The position numbers and the translations under genes are program-made. Positions 33,701 through 64,000 of a DNA stretch of 64,000 nt are shown here, one piece after another; position 1 is the first letter of the stretch; every line of letters begins with the position of its first letter. The notes under the pieces were generated by a model. That model saw only the letters and a program-made list of their open reading frames with translations. It was not told the origin of the DNA and ran no database searches. Source of the DNA: Apostichopus japonicus (lineage: Eukaryota > Echinodermata > Holothuroidea > Aspidochirotida > Stichopodidae); the NCBI RefSeq assembly GCF_037975245.1, contig NC_092570.1, positions 4,434,001-4,498,000 of the forward strand, in the 5' to 3' direction.

Positions 33701-36700
33701 GACAAGATAAGAGTGACCTGTATTGGAGAGGTGTATCAATAAGTACCGACGATTACCATAGCGTCAGCATTTTCACTTTTACGGTGATATCTTTCCCATC
33801 CCTAATCCCTCTCCCCTTCTCCGACCATTTCTGATCATAGTTGACAAAAAAAAGAGGGAAAAACAATGTCTAAAGTCCAACTTTGCAATGTGAAAGTAAA
33901 GAAGTGGGACAGAAAAAAACAGCGTAGTTCCGATGCAATAATTAAGACCCGGGAGTTATAAAGAGGAAGGAAGTCTCCATTGTTTCTCTGAGCTAAGAAA
34001 ACGCAATGTACTCATGAAACCTGTTTACCTTTTTAATTGAGCCATTAAGCTATACAAGTAGGATAATATTCAAGCAGAAATGACAGCTTCATCTATAGTA
34101 GTTAAAAAAACACATGATTCACAGCCCAGTTCTGAATGAATGGTGATTTGGATTTGTCGTCGAAATTCACGAGTGGACGTGTTATTTGGATTTGCTATAT
34201 AAGCATATATACATTTCGCGGTTGATATTGACGACCTTCTACTATCAACTGTATATAGATATAGATTAGATACGTCAACAGTAGATAACAAAAAGAAATG
34301 CGTATACTAAAGTTATAGTAAAGTTGTGGTCATACTTCCAGTACGAGTATTTCTGATGCTGATAACATAACACCACAGAGTACACTGTACCAAGACCACG
34401 TGCACGAATACAAGTATGGATTCCCCAATTGTATTTATGAGTTTGAGTACAATAATGTTAGCGTGAGTACGGGTACTTATTATCTTACAGCAGTATCTAT
34501 CAGAAGTTAGATTGCCAATACTACCCGACTACGAGTACCCCAAGATCGTCTACAAGTACAGACATGGGCATAGTTAGACTTCTTTTTTTGGGTGGTGGGA
34601 GGGGGGGTGGGGCGTTGCTCTTGAAGAGGACAGGCTAGACCTATTTATGAAAAGCAAAAATATGACATTTGTTTTTTCTCGGAGGAGGGGGGGGGGGTCT
34701 GACAAATATTTGGAGAGCTTTCCCCGCCCGACCCCACCCCGCCCAGTGGCTATGCACGTGGGTAAAAGACAACTATATATGCTCGAACACGGTCTCGTTA
34801 CAATTCTTATGCTCTGTATATCGTATTTATCTTTCTATGTGCAAACCAACGCTGATATGTTATACAATAGTACATGCATTTACAAATCCCTAAATTGCAT
34901 TGTAGCTAACAGATTTCCTATGTTTCCGTAAAATGAATCAAAGTGTTAGTAACTAGATGTTATCGACAAATACGGCCGATGATAAGTAAAAATCACCAAA
35001 GGGAGATCTGTATAATCTACTACCAACAATAAATTTATTTATTTATATTATTCAAGTTTTTATTTATTTCGCTTGAAACAACACAATTTCTGTCAAATGT
35101 CAACAAAAATAGCGAAAGTCTACGAGTATTAGATAATCGGCAATTAACCCAGCTAAACGTTAAGTAAAACATAAATATTTAGAGGAAAAAAAGGTTCAAT
35201 TCTTGTAGTATATCATAAATGTGATAGCATTTATCGAAGCTACAAAAGGTTTTTTTTTTTCATTTGGGGGCCTATAAGATCGGAGGTCCTGGTTCCGGGC
35301 CCAATTATTAATCAGACCCTGCACATCAAGAAATATTAATATTAACAAGATTGGATAAATCCTACAGCGGTATGTTTGATATGATAACAATAACACCAGC
35401 GTGGAGTTGGACATTACTTAATTAATTTGTAATTGATCGTTATTTAACCGAAATTCATATTCTTTATTTTTACTCTCTTCAAAAGGTTAAAATCGATCGC
35501 CTTGCGTCAGAGAACAGAAAAATGATAGAAATGTTGAATGCCTTGAGAGATGAGCTTCATCGTAAAGGTGACGCTAATGACGTCACAGAAGCAAGCTACA
35601 GACTAAACGAAGATCAATTTTCTGATAGGTCTCGACGAGAAGCAAATTACTTCCCAACAGAAAAGAGAGAAAAAAATCACATCAGTAGCAATACCGGATG
35701 TAAGTATAAACAAATATTTACTTTCACGTGACCAACAATGGCAATCAGTAGCGTGCTTTTGTTTTTTATTTGATCATCAACCCACTAATTGAATTAGAGA
35801 GTATATATCTTTCGTTTGTTGTAAGAAGTTCGTCAACCCCCACCCCCACGTCCCTCCCTCTACCCCCTCCCTCTCTCACCAAGAGGTAAATCAACAGTTC
35901 AATTAAATCTGAGGAATTTAAGGACTATATATTGGACATATCTACATTCATGGGAAGAGAGAGGGAGGGGGCAGTGCCAACTCCCTGGTCTCTATTTAGG
36001 GTGGCGGATTTAGCTCAGGTAAAAGATAATGCTATATGCAATCGAAAACTATAGATGTGTGAAAATATAATAGTTGTTACATAAAACAGCGCAATTACTT
36101 CCGAGCTGGTATTGTGCATACACGGAGGGCATGGGGTGTTACGCTGTACATATATATGCAGTACATATTTGTACCCGTTATAAAGGAAGTAAGGTCTCCA
36201 TCGCAATACTATTTTTATCCATAGTAGTTACTTACAGGATTTTGTGACATGAAAGGAAGCTTTAAACTTCCTTCTTTGAGTTTCTTAAATGTCACTTCGT
36301 GTTCGCTCATGATTATCCAGTAATGCGTATTTTCTATAATAAAATTATCAGGAGCACAACTATACCCTTTGTTGTGCTTGGAAAGGGACGGGGTCGGAGG
36401 GGGGGGGGGTAGTAAGATGTTAGGACTTCCGAGGGAGGGATGAAATTTTGGTAAACTCGAGGGTGCTTAAATATAAAGTGGTGCTATATGCCTATTTGCA
36501 AATTTTGAAACAATGTTGAAGGATTTTCGACTTTAGGTTGTACCTCATAGTACATGTTATATAGTGTATTTTTATACTGTGCACTATGATTTTTTGGTAA
36601 TAATCTGTCTGCCAGGGGAAGGGACGGGGAGGGGGGGGGACTATCCCGGTAGTATACGTGGTTCCGCCCCTGCATATATTTTATTTTAGGTTTTTATATA

Positions 36701-39700
36701 ATGTTGCAGCTGATATTTAAAACTTCAAAATATGTTTGTTTCCTTTTTGGGATTTGTTTCAACTCCAACAAGCCAAATTAGGTATAGATATATATATACT
36801 ATCAGTTTACGGCAAAGCCATTTTGTTCCATCCCATTTTGACCAATGTGTGATGTCCAACTTTCGTAAAGTACCCCCAAAAAAAAGGTGCATTTTCTGCT
36901 TGCTTTCTCACCATGTTTTAAGGTTGAAAGAAAAAACATGTCGTTATATTGACAAGAAAATGTCAGTTGCAAATTTACCTCATTTTAGCCACTTTATCAC
37001 TTCTATGTACATCATTAATCCGAACTTGGGAAATGAGCTATTCTATGCCTTCAGTCTTGCATGAGAAAGAAACAGTAAAACTCTGATACCATGCAAAGAA
37101 ATTTCATTAGTCTGAATGATTGAAGAAGAAATGATCATAAGAAAGTTGATCACATCTGATATGTCAAAGGTTAAATCTTCTTCTGAAAGCTAATATAATC
37201 AGGGAGTTGTTGATATAATACACTATTGTATAGTCTATAAGTCCTTGTAGACGTTTTCACTGGGTTAAACGGTACTCCTCACTGGATAGCCCACAAATCA
37301 TGGCACCTACAATTTTCCGTACCATGACTACGTAGATTTTAAAGCAACGCGAATCAAAAGTTAGTCGGTCATTCTTTTAAGCTCACTAGTATACACTATT
37401 TTCTAGCGCCGTTCTTTGACGGCCTAAAGTTGTATAAAAAATACTTCCTTTTTTATGTTTGTACTATACATGTAAATGCATCCTCACATTTTTACACCCA
37501 AGTCACAAAAGTAAATTCGGTTTTGGAACATGTTCCCTTGCTAACCACCCTCCCACACCCCACCCCACCCCACCCCTTCCACCTCTTTACTTTGTCACAT
37601 ATCGGCGGATTGCAGAATTCTATACCACCCCTTTAGCAGTCTGGTCATTACTTGTATTACATGGATGAGTTTGAGGAAACAGAATGGGTCTCTCTTTACT
37701 GAAGAGAGTTTCATTTCACATAATTACCGAGCGGAAGTCATTGTAAGCTGACAATAGATCATGTGACGTAGGGAAGGCCAGGGGTCAAGTTTTCGGTCAG
37801 ATCATCAGTGCCCTGTCTAAGTCCTGCACAATAGTTAGGCATGTACATGCATGTGTGAAGTTGAATGTCGGATTGAAGAGCCACTTTCAAAAGGAATACT
37901 AAAGGTAGCATCCTCCATATAATTCCCCCTTTCACTTACAAATGGAATCGTCCAACTAATGTGGTCCGTATAAATCATTGAAGAAGTCTTCAATTGGTAA
38001 ACGCTACCACTCACTGGAGGCTGTAAACCAGGGTTTCCCTAACTTTACCCCCCCCCCCCCCCACGAACCCCCTGTGGATGGCAGAGTTGTCCACGAACTC
38101 CCAACTTTTCGAGACACGATCTGAGTCATTATTATACTATAATGCGAATAACAGTGCTTCGTTAAAGATCAAGTTTATAGTGTAATATTGTAAATGAAAA
38201 AAAAACAAGAGATGAACAAATATTTATTTGGAAACTTCAAGATCAGATCGCCTTTTTCTCTTCACGACGTACTGTCATAATTACACCAACTTCACCAAAG
38301 CCATGGGGTCTGTGTCTGTTTCATAATTCAGTTATTTATCACATGCACGGTATGGTACTACTATGGCAACATATGCGTATGGAACGCGAAAAGAGTTTGT
38401 CGATAGGTACGACTTTGTACATTACTAAATTATATGATATGTCAGATTTTAGTTCAACAAAAAGTACTCTAGTTTTGACTTTCAGAAACGTCTCACGAAC
38501 CACCCGGGATGGACTCACGCACCCCCTGAGGGTTCATGCACCCCAGTTAGGGAACCCCTGCTGTAAACGATAACCAATTATGGCACCTTTACTTTTCCGT
38601 ATAACAATATAATCACAATGCAGATGTGTTATTCTGAAAGCAACTATCGTTTGTCACTTATAGTCCCTTATCTCTCCGGTAGACAATTTTTCTATACTGT
38701 GCTTTACAAGATTTAAAGTGGTCTAAAATTGCATCACTTGACCCAATTTTTGCTCTTCAACCCTGAAGACACAGAAACCCATATCGTATTTGGTAACATT
38801 TCTGAAAAAAAAAGATGGTCTCCCGTAGGTTTTTGACATTTTTCATGAAGAAGACTTGGATTGATATCGCATACCGTATGGAATATTCCATGTAAAACAA
38901 AGGTAATACGCAGGTAATATTGGAGGAGAGAAAACTGTTTCTCTGTCCATTTCGTTAAGTTGTCCGGTTCAGCAGCGATAAAAGAAATGCAATCTTTCCT
39001 AGCCGTGACGGTTATGGTAGCAACCAATCAATTTCTCTTGTTGTAGTTGGTGACGCTTGTCATATGCATCTGACCGACTTCCACTGACAAACTTTCGCAA
39101 CCCCTTAATTATGGAAAAGGGAAATGAATTGAAAGCGATTCTAGGTGACCAGAATGTGGAAAGAAAAACTACACCATATTTTATTAAAGCAAGAACAAAC
39201 GAAACATGTAACATTTCCCAAAGACTGAACGGTTAGAGTCAAACTTCAATCCTATTTATATATACAATCTGGGTGTATATACAGTATATTTTAATATATA
39301 TATATATATATAGGCTATAAAAAAATATCATCAGGTTTTATTATTTGATTTATAAGAATTCAGATTTTCAGTTGGTTTCCTTTACAGACAACGAGTGTTA
39401 CCTTTGTCCTGCTGGCCCAATCGGGAGTGCAGGTCCACCTGGCAGTCCTGGGAAGCCTGGTCGTGATGGATTGGCCGGTACCATAGGAACGCCTGGTATG
39501 GCTGGTGCAATGGGAAGCCCAGGAGCCCCTGGCCTGCCTGGAAGGGATGGGCGTGACGGAACGCTAGGTATTAAGTTAATATATTCAAACTATAATTGAA
39601 TTTAGAACCATCGCTCTTTAACTTTTAATGATATTTATTAGTTCAAATATGAAAATGAATGGAAAATAGCACTGATATCTACGGCCAAAGAACGGGATTC

Positions 39701-41119
39701 GAATCAGTGCAGCGACCTCTGAATTACAAGCCCGTCGCTCTACCAACTGAGCTACCCAGCCCTTAGTTGGTGGCGCTCTCTATATATGCCATTTCTTTGT
39801 TGGGTGCTCCAGCCAGAAGCCACAGAACCTTGTATACCGTGTAACCATGGATCACGCCTTATAGCTTCATTTGATGGTGGTAATAATATCAGTATGATAT
39901 CGTGCAGATATGTTAAATAAGTATATTACCAGATATTGTTGACAGATAAGAGAATGACATTGTCAACAAAATACTCAACCGGGTGAATCGTCACCAAATT
40001 TAGTTGTTCTTAAAAGAGAAAACAAACCAAGGACTATGTTAACTGCTAGTATAAAATCAATATCAATAACTAGAGTAACATAATAAGATATTAGTTCAAA
40101 AAACGATGCTAAAGATTTATCAATCTTTTAATTTTCACAGTTTTGCAAAAGTCGTTCTCTAGCATATTTGAGCTTGTTTGCCTTTTTATTCGTGTGTTCG
40201 TCAATGTCTCCCTCGTTCATGTGTCCATTTATTGCTTCCATTGCTTGTTTGTGTGTTCGTTTATTCCATTCATCCATCCATCCATTCGTTCATACTATCA
40301 TATATTCATTTAATCAATCATAATTTAATTCATTGATCTATCCATTCATTCATTAACTCATTCATATATTGATTCCTGCATTAAATCATTGATGCATTCA
40401 TTCCTTCATTCATTTATGCATTTATTTATCTATGCATTCAATCATCAATTCATTTTGGTATTCATTCATTCATTCATTTTGGCATTCAGTCAGTCAACCA
40501 TACGCTCATTTGGTCTTGCATGTATTCATTTATGTATTCGTTTGTTTGCACGTTCCTTTGTTCATTGTATTCATCCATTCTTTCATCTATTCACACATTC
40601 ATTTAATTTCTAGCTTGCTTTAATGATTTTCAGGTTCTTGCAGTGATACCCAGTCTGCAACAACACCTACGCCAAATACAACGACACCTGTACCTGGTGT
40701 GGTCTTCGTTAGGTGGGGTAAAACAACTTGCCCTTCGACATCACAGTTTGTTTACAGTGGTAAGTGCACTACATGATACAATAATATCGATTAATTCAAC
40801 AATTGTATAAATACATTAAAGCAAATAATATAGTGATCGAGGTAGTAGTATTTGTTTTTGCGATTTTTAGTTGCAGACGAAGAGCTGGGAGGTTGTCAGC
40901 TTAGTAATAGATTATTATTAGTTTTAGTTTATTAGTTAGTCCGGGTTTTTCGTGCACAGGCCTACAATATCCTGTTGTGTATACCATAGAACAAGATACA
41001 GGGGGAATACACACACGTGGCTGAGGTACTAATGGAAGTTTGAAAGAAATTTAATTTGTTGATGGTAGAATCCAACACGCTGAGTGGGGTTTAGTTAAAT
41101 CGAAGCCCCATCATCCGAA

Positions 41120-41189
<70 letters not shown>

Positions 41190-41870
41190 ATGGATATAAA
41201 GATATAAAGACAGGTCGCGACCTGTCTTTTCTCTATATATTTTTCACTATATATATATATATATATCCATTATTATATATATATATATATATATATCCAT
41301 TATTATATATATAATTATATATATGTCCATTTTATTTCCAAGCCTTGGAATCAAATTTGGCAATATATTGTTCAATTTTTTTGCAATTTTTTTTTTTAAG
41401 GTTTGTCAGCAGGGAGTTACTTTATGAACAAAGGCGGTTCTGTAGAAATTCTTTGCCTTCCCAGTACGCCACAGTATTCCTTTACGGTAAGTGGCAATCA
41501 GGAAGCAAGATCGCCCATAAATATGGTCGAATATAGTACGGGATCTTTCCAACCCTTCCAGCACGTTCACAACCATGAAATGCCTTGTAGTGTTTGCATG
41601 GCACCTCGTAGAATGTCGAAACTTGTGATACCAGCCAGAAATACGTGTCCCAGCTCAGAGTGGACTCTAGAGTACTCGGGCTACTTACAAAGTGCCAGGA
41701 AAACCTGGTTTCGGACTGCAACTATCTGCCTCGATCAATCCCCGGATACAATCCCTGGAACCGAGAGTGACCGGAATGGGGCGATGTTACTGAATACAGA
41801 ATTCAGATGTAACCAATGTGGTGAATATACAAATGGGTTTGAGTTAACATGTGCAGTATGTACAATATGA
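28398..41870 (+). CDS. Spongin short-chain collagen / short-chain collagen C4-like protein, gene B
   Basis: Five coding exons: 28398-28553, 35486-35699, 39388-39567, 40634-40759 and 41401-41870. They join to 381 residues, with intron phases identical to gene A (0, 1, 1, 1). Exon 1 is a signal peptide ([18 protein letters not shown]). Exon 2 has a short heptad-like helix ([20 protein letters not shown]), which could seed trimerisation, and then a furin-like DRSRRE site. Exon 3 is 180 nt, exactly as in A, with CYLCPAG and 17 Gly-X-Y triplets. Exon 4 is a shorter Thr/Pro stalk, then [13 protein letters not shown]. Exon 5 completes the Cys-rich NC1-like domain ([29 protein letters not shown]). 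A hand count over the last ~177 residues gives about 64% identity with gene A. It should be secreted to the extracellular matrix. Intron 1 (about 6.9 kb) is packed with transposons. Confidence 0.88.
29731..30381. mobile_element. Nested hAT-like element with CATGGGCGGCGGAA ends
   Basis: This starts CATGGGCGGCGGAAG and ends TTCCGCCGCCCATG. It is flanked by a perfect 8-bp duplication GTCCAGGT (29723-29730 and 30382-30389). It contains a core copy (from 30151: CTATCTGAGCGGAGCGCCACC). It lies entirely within the 29168-30908 element, so it inserted later. It is non-coding. Confidence 0.92.
30580..30824. repeat. Foldback with 58-bp arms and an A/TA-rich loop
   Basis: The left arm 30580-30637 and right arm 30767-30824 are reverse complements with two mismatches. 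(TA)n sequence extends the pairing outside both arms. The loop holds a long A run (about 30637-30665) and two (TA)n tracts. It lies in the 29168-30908 element. Confidence 0.92.
31031..32524. mobile_element. hAT-like element with 8-bp target duplication and three tandem core copies
   Basis: This starts CAGGGGCGGGATTTGAG and ends AATCCCGCCCATG. It is flanked by a perfect 8-bp duplication ACTAGCAC (31023-31030 and 32525-32532). Three diverging copies of the core and its downstream module start near 31084, 31328 and 31518, which gives repeat spacings of roughly 245 and 190 bp. It has no coding capacity. It inserted 114 bp to the right of the 29168-30908 element. Confidence 0.9.
33112..33425. repeat. 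Imperfect foldback element in SSCC-B intron 1
   Basis: Three nested pairs of inverted segments are seen. CCGATTCACACAGA (33112-33125) pairs with 33412-33425. AAACTGGATCGTGCT (33173-33187) pairs with 33351-33365. AACCGGTAGCATGTGC (33191-33206) pairs with 33312-33327. An inner pair of GTAATTCCAA-type sequences lies at about 33240-33290. The unpaired stretches differ in length between the arms. Confidence 0.82.
38029..38560. mobile_element. hAT-like MITE, CAGGGTTTCCCTAAC ends
   Basis: The left end is CAGGGTTTCCCTAACT and the right end is AGTTAGGGAACCCCTG. They are flanked by a perfect 8-bp duplication CTGTAAAC (38021-38028 and 38561-38568). A poly-C run lies just inside the left end. It is 532 bp and non-coding. 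Its ends resemble the CAGGGGTTCCC type common in Charlie-like hAT families. It lacks the GCGCCA core, so it is a separate family from the other elements here. It is in SSCC-B intron 2. Confidence 0.92.
39690..39762 (-). repeat. tRNA-like sequence (pseudo-tRNA or SINE head)
   Basis: The minus strand reads GGGCTGGGTAGCTCAGTTGG, then GAGCGACGGGCTTGTAATTC, then GATTCGAATCCC, in tRNA order. The anticodon position would be TGT (Thr). The acceptor strands pair poorly, with two G-T pairs and a mismatch. The anticodon stem and T stem are also poorly paired, so a working tRNA is unlikely. It is in SSCC-B intron 3. Confidence 0.55.
40230..40612 (+). repeat. Degenerate (CATT)n tetranucleotide tract
   Basis: Imperfect ATTCATTC/CATTTAT repeats run up to about 20 bp before the acceptor of SSCC-B exon 4. 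They occupy the same intron position as the minisatellite in SSCC-A. Confidence 0.85.
41122..41318. repeat. (TA)n tract with a central 24-bp perfect palindrome
   Basis: A (TA)n run (41125-41186) is followed by AATAATGGATATAAAG, then the perfect palindrome AAAGACAGGTCG/CGACCTGTCTTT (41206-41229), then (TA)n and two ATCCATTATTATA copies. The outer TAATAATGGATAT and ATATCCATTATTA also pair. It is in SSCC-B intron 4. Confidence 0.9.
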
Positions 41871-48596
<6,726 letters not shown>

Positions 48597-48916
48597 CAGG
48601 GGCGTAGCCAGTATGTAGCACTGTAGGCCTGGGCCTACACTTTTTTTGGCCAAGTTATCTTTTTTTTAAAACACCCATAATTCTATATTTATATTTTAAC
48701 TCGTTTGTTTTTGGGGTTTCAAAGTGATATTGAATGAGGTGTCTCAAGTTAGCAAGAGGCCAGGGAACCAGAATGAACACTCGGGAAGGGCCGTTTCCGG
48801 CCATCTGGAGGGTTTGTAAAAACCAAAACTTTTCTTGTACGCTCCGCGCCAACCGATGGTGGTGCACCGCTCAGATAGTCGTGCCTACAACTTTGAAAAT
48901 CCTGGCTACGCCCCTG
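48597..48916 (-). mobile_element. hAT-like MITE, CAGGGGCGTAGCCAG ends (copy 4)
   Basis: The ends are CAGGGGCGTAGCCAG and CTGGCTACGCCCCTG, exact inverted complements. The interior holds the family core in reverse complement (CTTGTACGCTCCGCGCCAAC...TCAGATAGTCG). Flanking sequence shares only TAAAC (48592-48596 and 48917-48921), so the target duplication is partly eroded or short. Confidence 0.88.
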
Positions 48917-50487
48917 TAAACTGGCCTTCCTCCTTTCTCAAACTTGTCAAGGATACCAGCTCTCAAATCATTTGTCTTCATTAAAAACCAATAAATAAAA
49001 ACAGAACTAATTAGTAAGTTGATACTACTCAGAGATGGAAAACGATTTAAGAAAATTGTATAAAAAAAACCCAAAAATTTATATAAAAAAAAAGAATGTC
49101 GGAAGTACAAATATGTCTTCCATCTGACATGAATAGAAAAGAACAAGTTGTAATAATTTAAAGAGAAATGTTATACGACAGTATCACCAATGTCATATTT
49201 ATAAATGCATGATTCATTCTTGAGCATTGTTTAACTTGCATTAGTTTCTGTAAAAGGTAGAGAACTTGATACCATAGTTTTGTTATGTCAACAGAGAGGA
49301 TGAAACAGAAAAGTATCAAAGAAAAAAAGGAAAATTGTTATCAAAAATTCCATTTTAGAAACAGTACTTATCTAAGTAGCAGTAGCTCTAGACATAATCC
49401 TGAACTTTACAATATTCGAAGTAATACGTAGCCGTTGTAAATGTAAACGGATATTCAATAAACTTGTTAAGATATGCTGCAAACTAGGACAAAACACGCA
49501 AGGTGCTTTGATTGCAATAATAACAATAATTTTGTCACAGCCATTTGACTTGTGTATTACACTGAAATTATTTTAGCTGTGTATAAATGAAGAGCTCTTC
49601 AAAACAATGATTTTCATGTGACCACTTCATGGGATCTAAAAATGTCATTTTCCAAATATTCTAGCAGATTCTTTCATGTACCTTCTGTTTCTGGACCTGT
49701 TTTACTCTGCCGATAAAGTTCCCAATAACGGGCTCCTCAATTGCAAGTTTTTCTCGTGTGTAAAAATATGAAAACGAACTATTTAATATTTGTAGAATTC
49801 AGCCTACTTCAATACTTTCCATCATGTGCTGTGCAAAAATGTTCAATGCTTTGAAAAAAAGTGTTTTTGTAAAAGATATTGTTTTCTGTGATATAAAAGT
49901 GTCTCTTTATGGATTCTTCCTCTGTTATCTTCCATTCCTTCCTTGATAAGGCTAGTATATACTTGTAATGTAATGGGCCAAAGCACCAAAAAAAAAGAAA
50001 AAGAAGAGCTGATTTGCTCTGATTTGCATCAGAACTGATTTGCATTAAAAAAGAACTGATTTGCATCAAAATGTCCTCACATTTAGCCTCTTTCATGATA
50101 CCAGTTTTTAAAACCCAAAGCAACGATGGCAACTTCAAAATTTTTGCCAGCACACCCCTGCCCACTCCTTCCCCTCCCACAAAATAAGAAAATCCTGATT
50201 AAATCCTGGCAAACAACAACTACTTTGATGCCATTTTTTGAGTCTAGCCTAGTTTCTGTGGCCTCTGGAAAGGTAAATTTGACTGTTTGAAAAATGTTGG
50301 TGTAAAGTGAAACATTTTTTTAAATTTCATTTTGAAGTGAAACATTTTTTATTTCACTCTGACTTTGGAATACATTGAGAGCCATCACCTCAACACCACC
50401 ATCTTCGTCAACACCATCGCCGTCACCAGCATTAATGTCTCTTACATGATCATCCCCATCATCACTATAATCATTATCATCATCATC

Positions 50488-50531
<44 letters not shown>

Positions 50532-50797
50532 TCATTTATCTCAACCAAGTCACGAGTAGATTGCATTGTCTGATGTCGCCAAACACTAAGATATGCAAGT
50601 CTAGCATGACCTTTTGAGGCTGAGTCAGTAAGTAACAGCTGAAAACATCGAAGGAAAGACACTTTTTTTTTGACCTTCTTTTTCCTCTCTGTCGCCGATC
50701 TTCTGCTCAGAAAATGGTATGTTCTCTAAGGATCATCAACATCATCATCGTCATCATCATCATCATCCCTTACCCCCTTATTAACTTGTCTGTGGCT
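48917..50797. other. ATG16L1 3' flank with GAT-repeat tracts
   Basis: No gene is recognised. It contains an (ATC)n tract at 50466-50530 and a second at 50735-50766, only about 30 bp past the ATG16L1 stop. A minus-strand AATAAA (plus TTTATT at 50348-50353) is a possible polyadenylation signal. If it is used, both tracts would be in the 3' UTR as (GAT)n. Confidence 0.45.
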
Positions 50798-63333
<12,536 letters not shown>

Positions 63334-63568
63334 CTGGTAAGATACATGTCAAATAAATTTTTATATACATACATATAGATATATACATGTATAAACATAA
63401 TATAAGAAGCATAGCCAACAAAAGCTACAACTTAATCAACAAGCCTAGCGAAAATTTGTGTCCAAATGTCGTCATGGCAACCATTCAAAGACACCCCCTG
63501 ACCCCCCCCCAAAGGAAATATTTAGTCACGCTTGCAAAATTCAGTTGCCCGATGATCGCAGCAGTGCA

Positions 63569-63609
<41 letters not shown>

Positions 63610-64000
63610 ACTGTTTTAAGCCCTTATTTACCCCTCGGTACTTCATTTTCCCATACCCTGTCCAGACACCCATCTGCTTTCACACACCACCCAAAAAACC
63701 CTCCCCCACCCTTAAATAAACTTAGATTTTCACTAAGTAGTTTCCTTGAATTATACGCTCATACGCTCATTCTATATATATAAAAGAAAAAGACACAAAA
63801 AAGGCAGACATAATTCTAAATTCATTATTTATCCAGTACTATTATAACTTCAACTCAAAAATAATGCAATAATTAAGCTAGTTTTCAGAACTTTTGCCAT
63901 ACTTTTAGAGAGAAAAGGGGTTAACCATGTAAAGGCTAATAGAAAATACAGGAACAAACAATAGAACAAATAATAGAAAATACAAGATTTTTTCAATTTT
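63334..64000. other. ATG16L1 intron (5' side), with a (TA)n tract
   Basis: No further coding exon is recognised between the coiled-coil exon and the right edge. A (TA)n tract occupies about 63569-63606. The upstream exons encoding the ATG5-binding helix are expected beyond the window. Confidence 0.5.

Noticed and set aside
35990..36675. Possible MITE between GGTGGCGGATTTAG and GGTTCCGCCCCTG
   Set aside because: The two ends do not match well enough and no 8-bp duplication is present.
50320..50535. Asp-rich frame (poly-D)
   Set aside because: It is a translation of the (GAT)n repeat on the minus strand.

Overview
This is a eukaryotic nuclear window, AT-rich and sparse in genes. It has GT-AG introns, long (TA)n microsatellites, tRNA-derived SINEs, a decayed LINE and many short DNA transposons. 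The gene content points to a marine invertebrate, most likely a deuterostome (an echinoderm or hemichordate type of genome): an intron-rich ATG16L1 with vertebrate-like WD40 repeats, an RBMX2 very close to the vertebrate protein, a CCDC160 homologue, and spongin short-chain-collagen (short-chain collagen C4-like) genes, which are an invertebrate family. The exact taxon cannot be fixed from the sequence alone.

Layout. 1-5.85 kb: no recognisable gene. 6.17-7.12 kb (minus): CCDC160-like coiled-coil protein in one coding exon. 8.83-12.57 kb (plus): RBMX2, five exons, divergent from CCDC160. 12.6-17.8 kb: 3' flank and diverged repeats. 17.8-25.7 kb and 28.4-41.9 kb (plus): two tandem paralogous short-chain collagen genes (called SSCC-A and SSCC-B here), each with five coding exons of matching phase: signal peptide, N-terminal segment ending in a furin-like RSRR site, 17 Gly-X-Y triplets, Thr-rich stalk, Cys-rich NC1-like domain. 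41.9-50.8 kb: no gene recognised; one transposon and microsatellites. 50.8-63.3 kb (minus): the 3' part of ATG16L1 (last part of the coiled coil, linker and all seven WD40 repeats); its 5' exons lie beyond the right edge.

Mobile DNA. The clearest non-gene structure is a group of hAT-type non-autonomous elements. Five of them have perfect 8-bp target-site duplications that I could read directly, including one element nested inside another. Members with different terminal sequences share an internal core with a GCGCCA/TGGCGC hairpin. Other structures include large foldbacks (30.58-30.82 kb, 33.11-33.43 kb, 41.2 kb), a 740-bp minisatellite in an SSCC-A intron, and an inverted pair of ~340-bp repeats, one in RBMX2 intron 2 and one downstream of the gene.

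The genes do not form an operon or one pathway. RBMX2 is a splicing factor, ATG16L1 an autophagy conjugation scaffold, the SSCC genes encode secreted extracellular-matrix proteins, and CCDC160 is uncharacterised.
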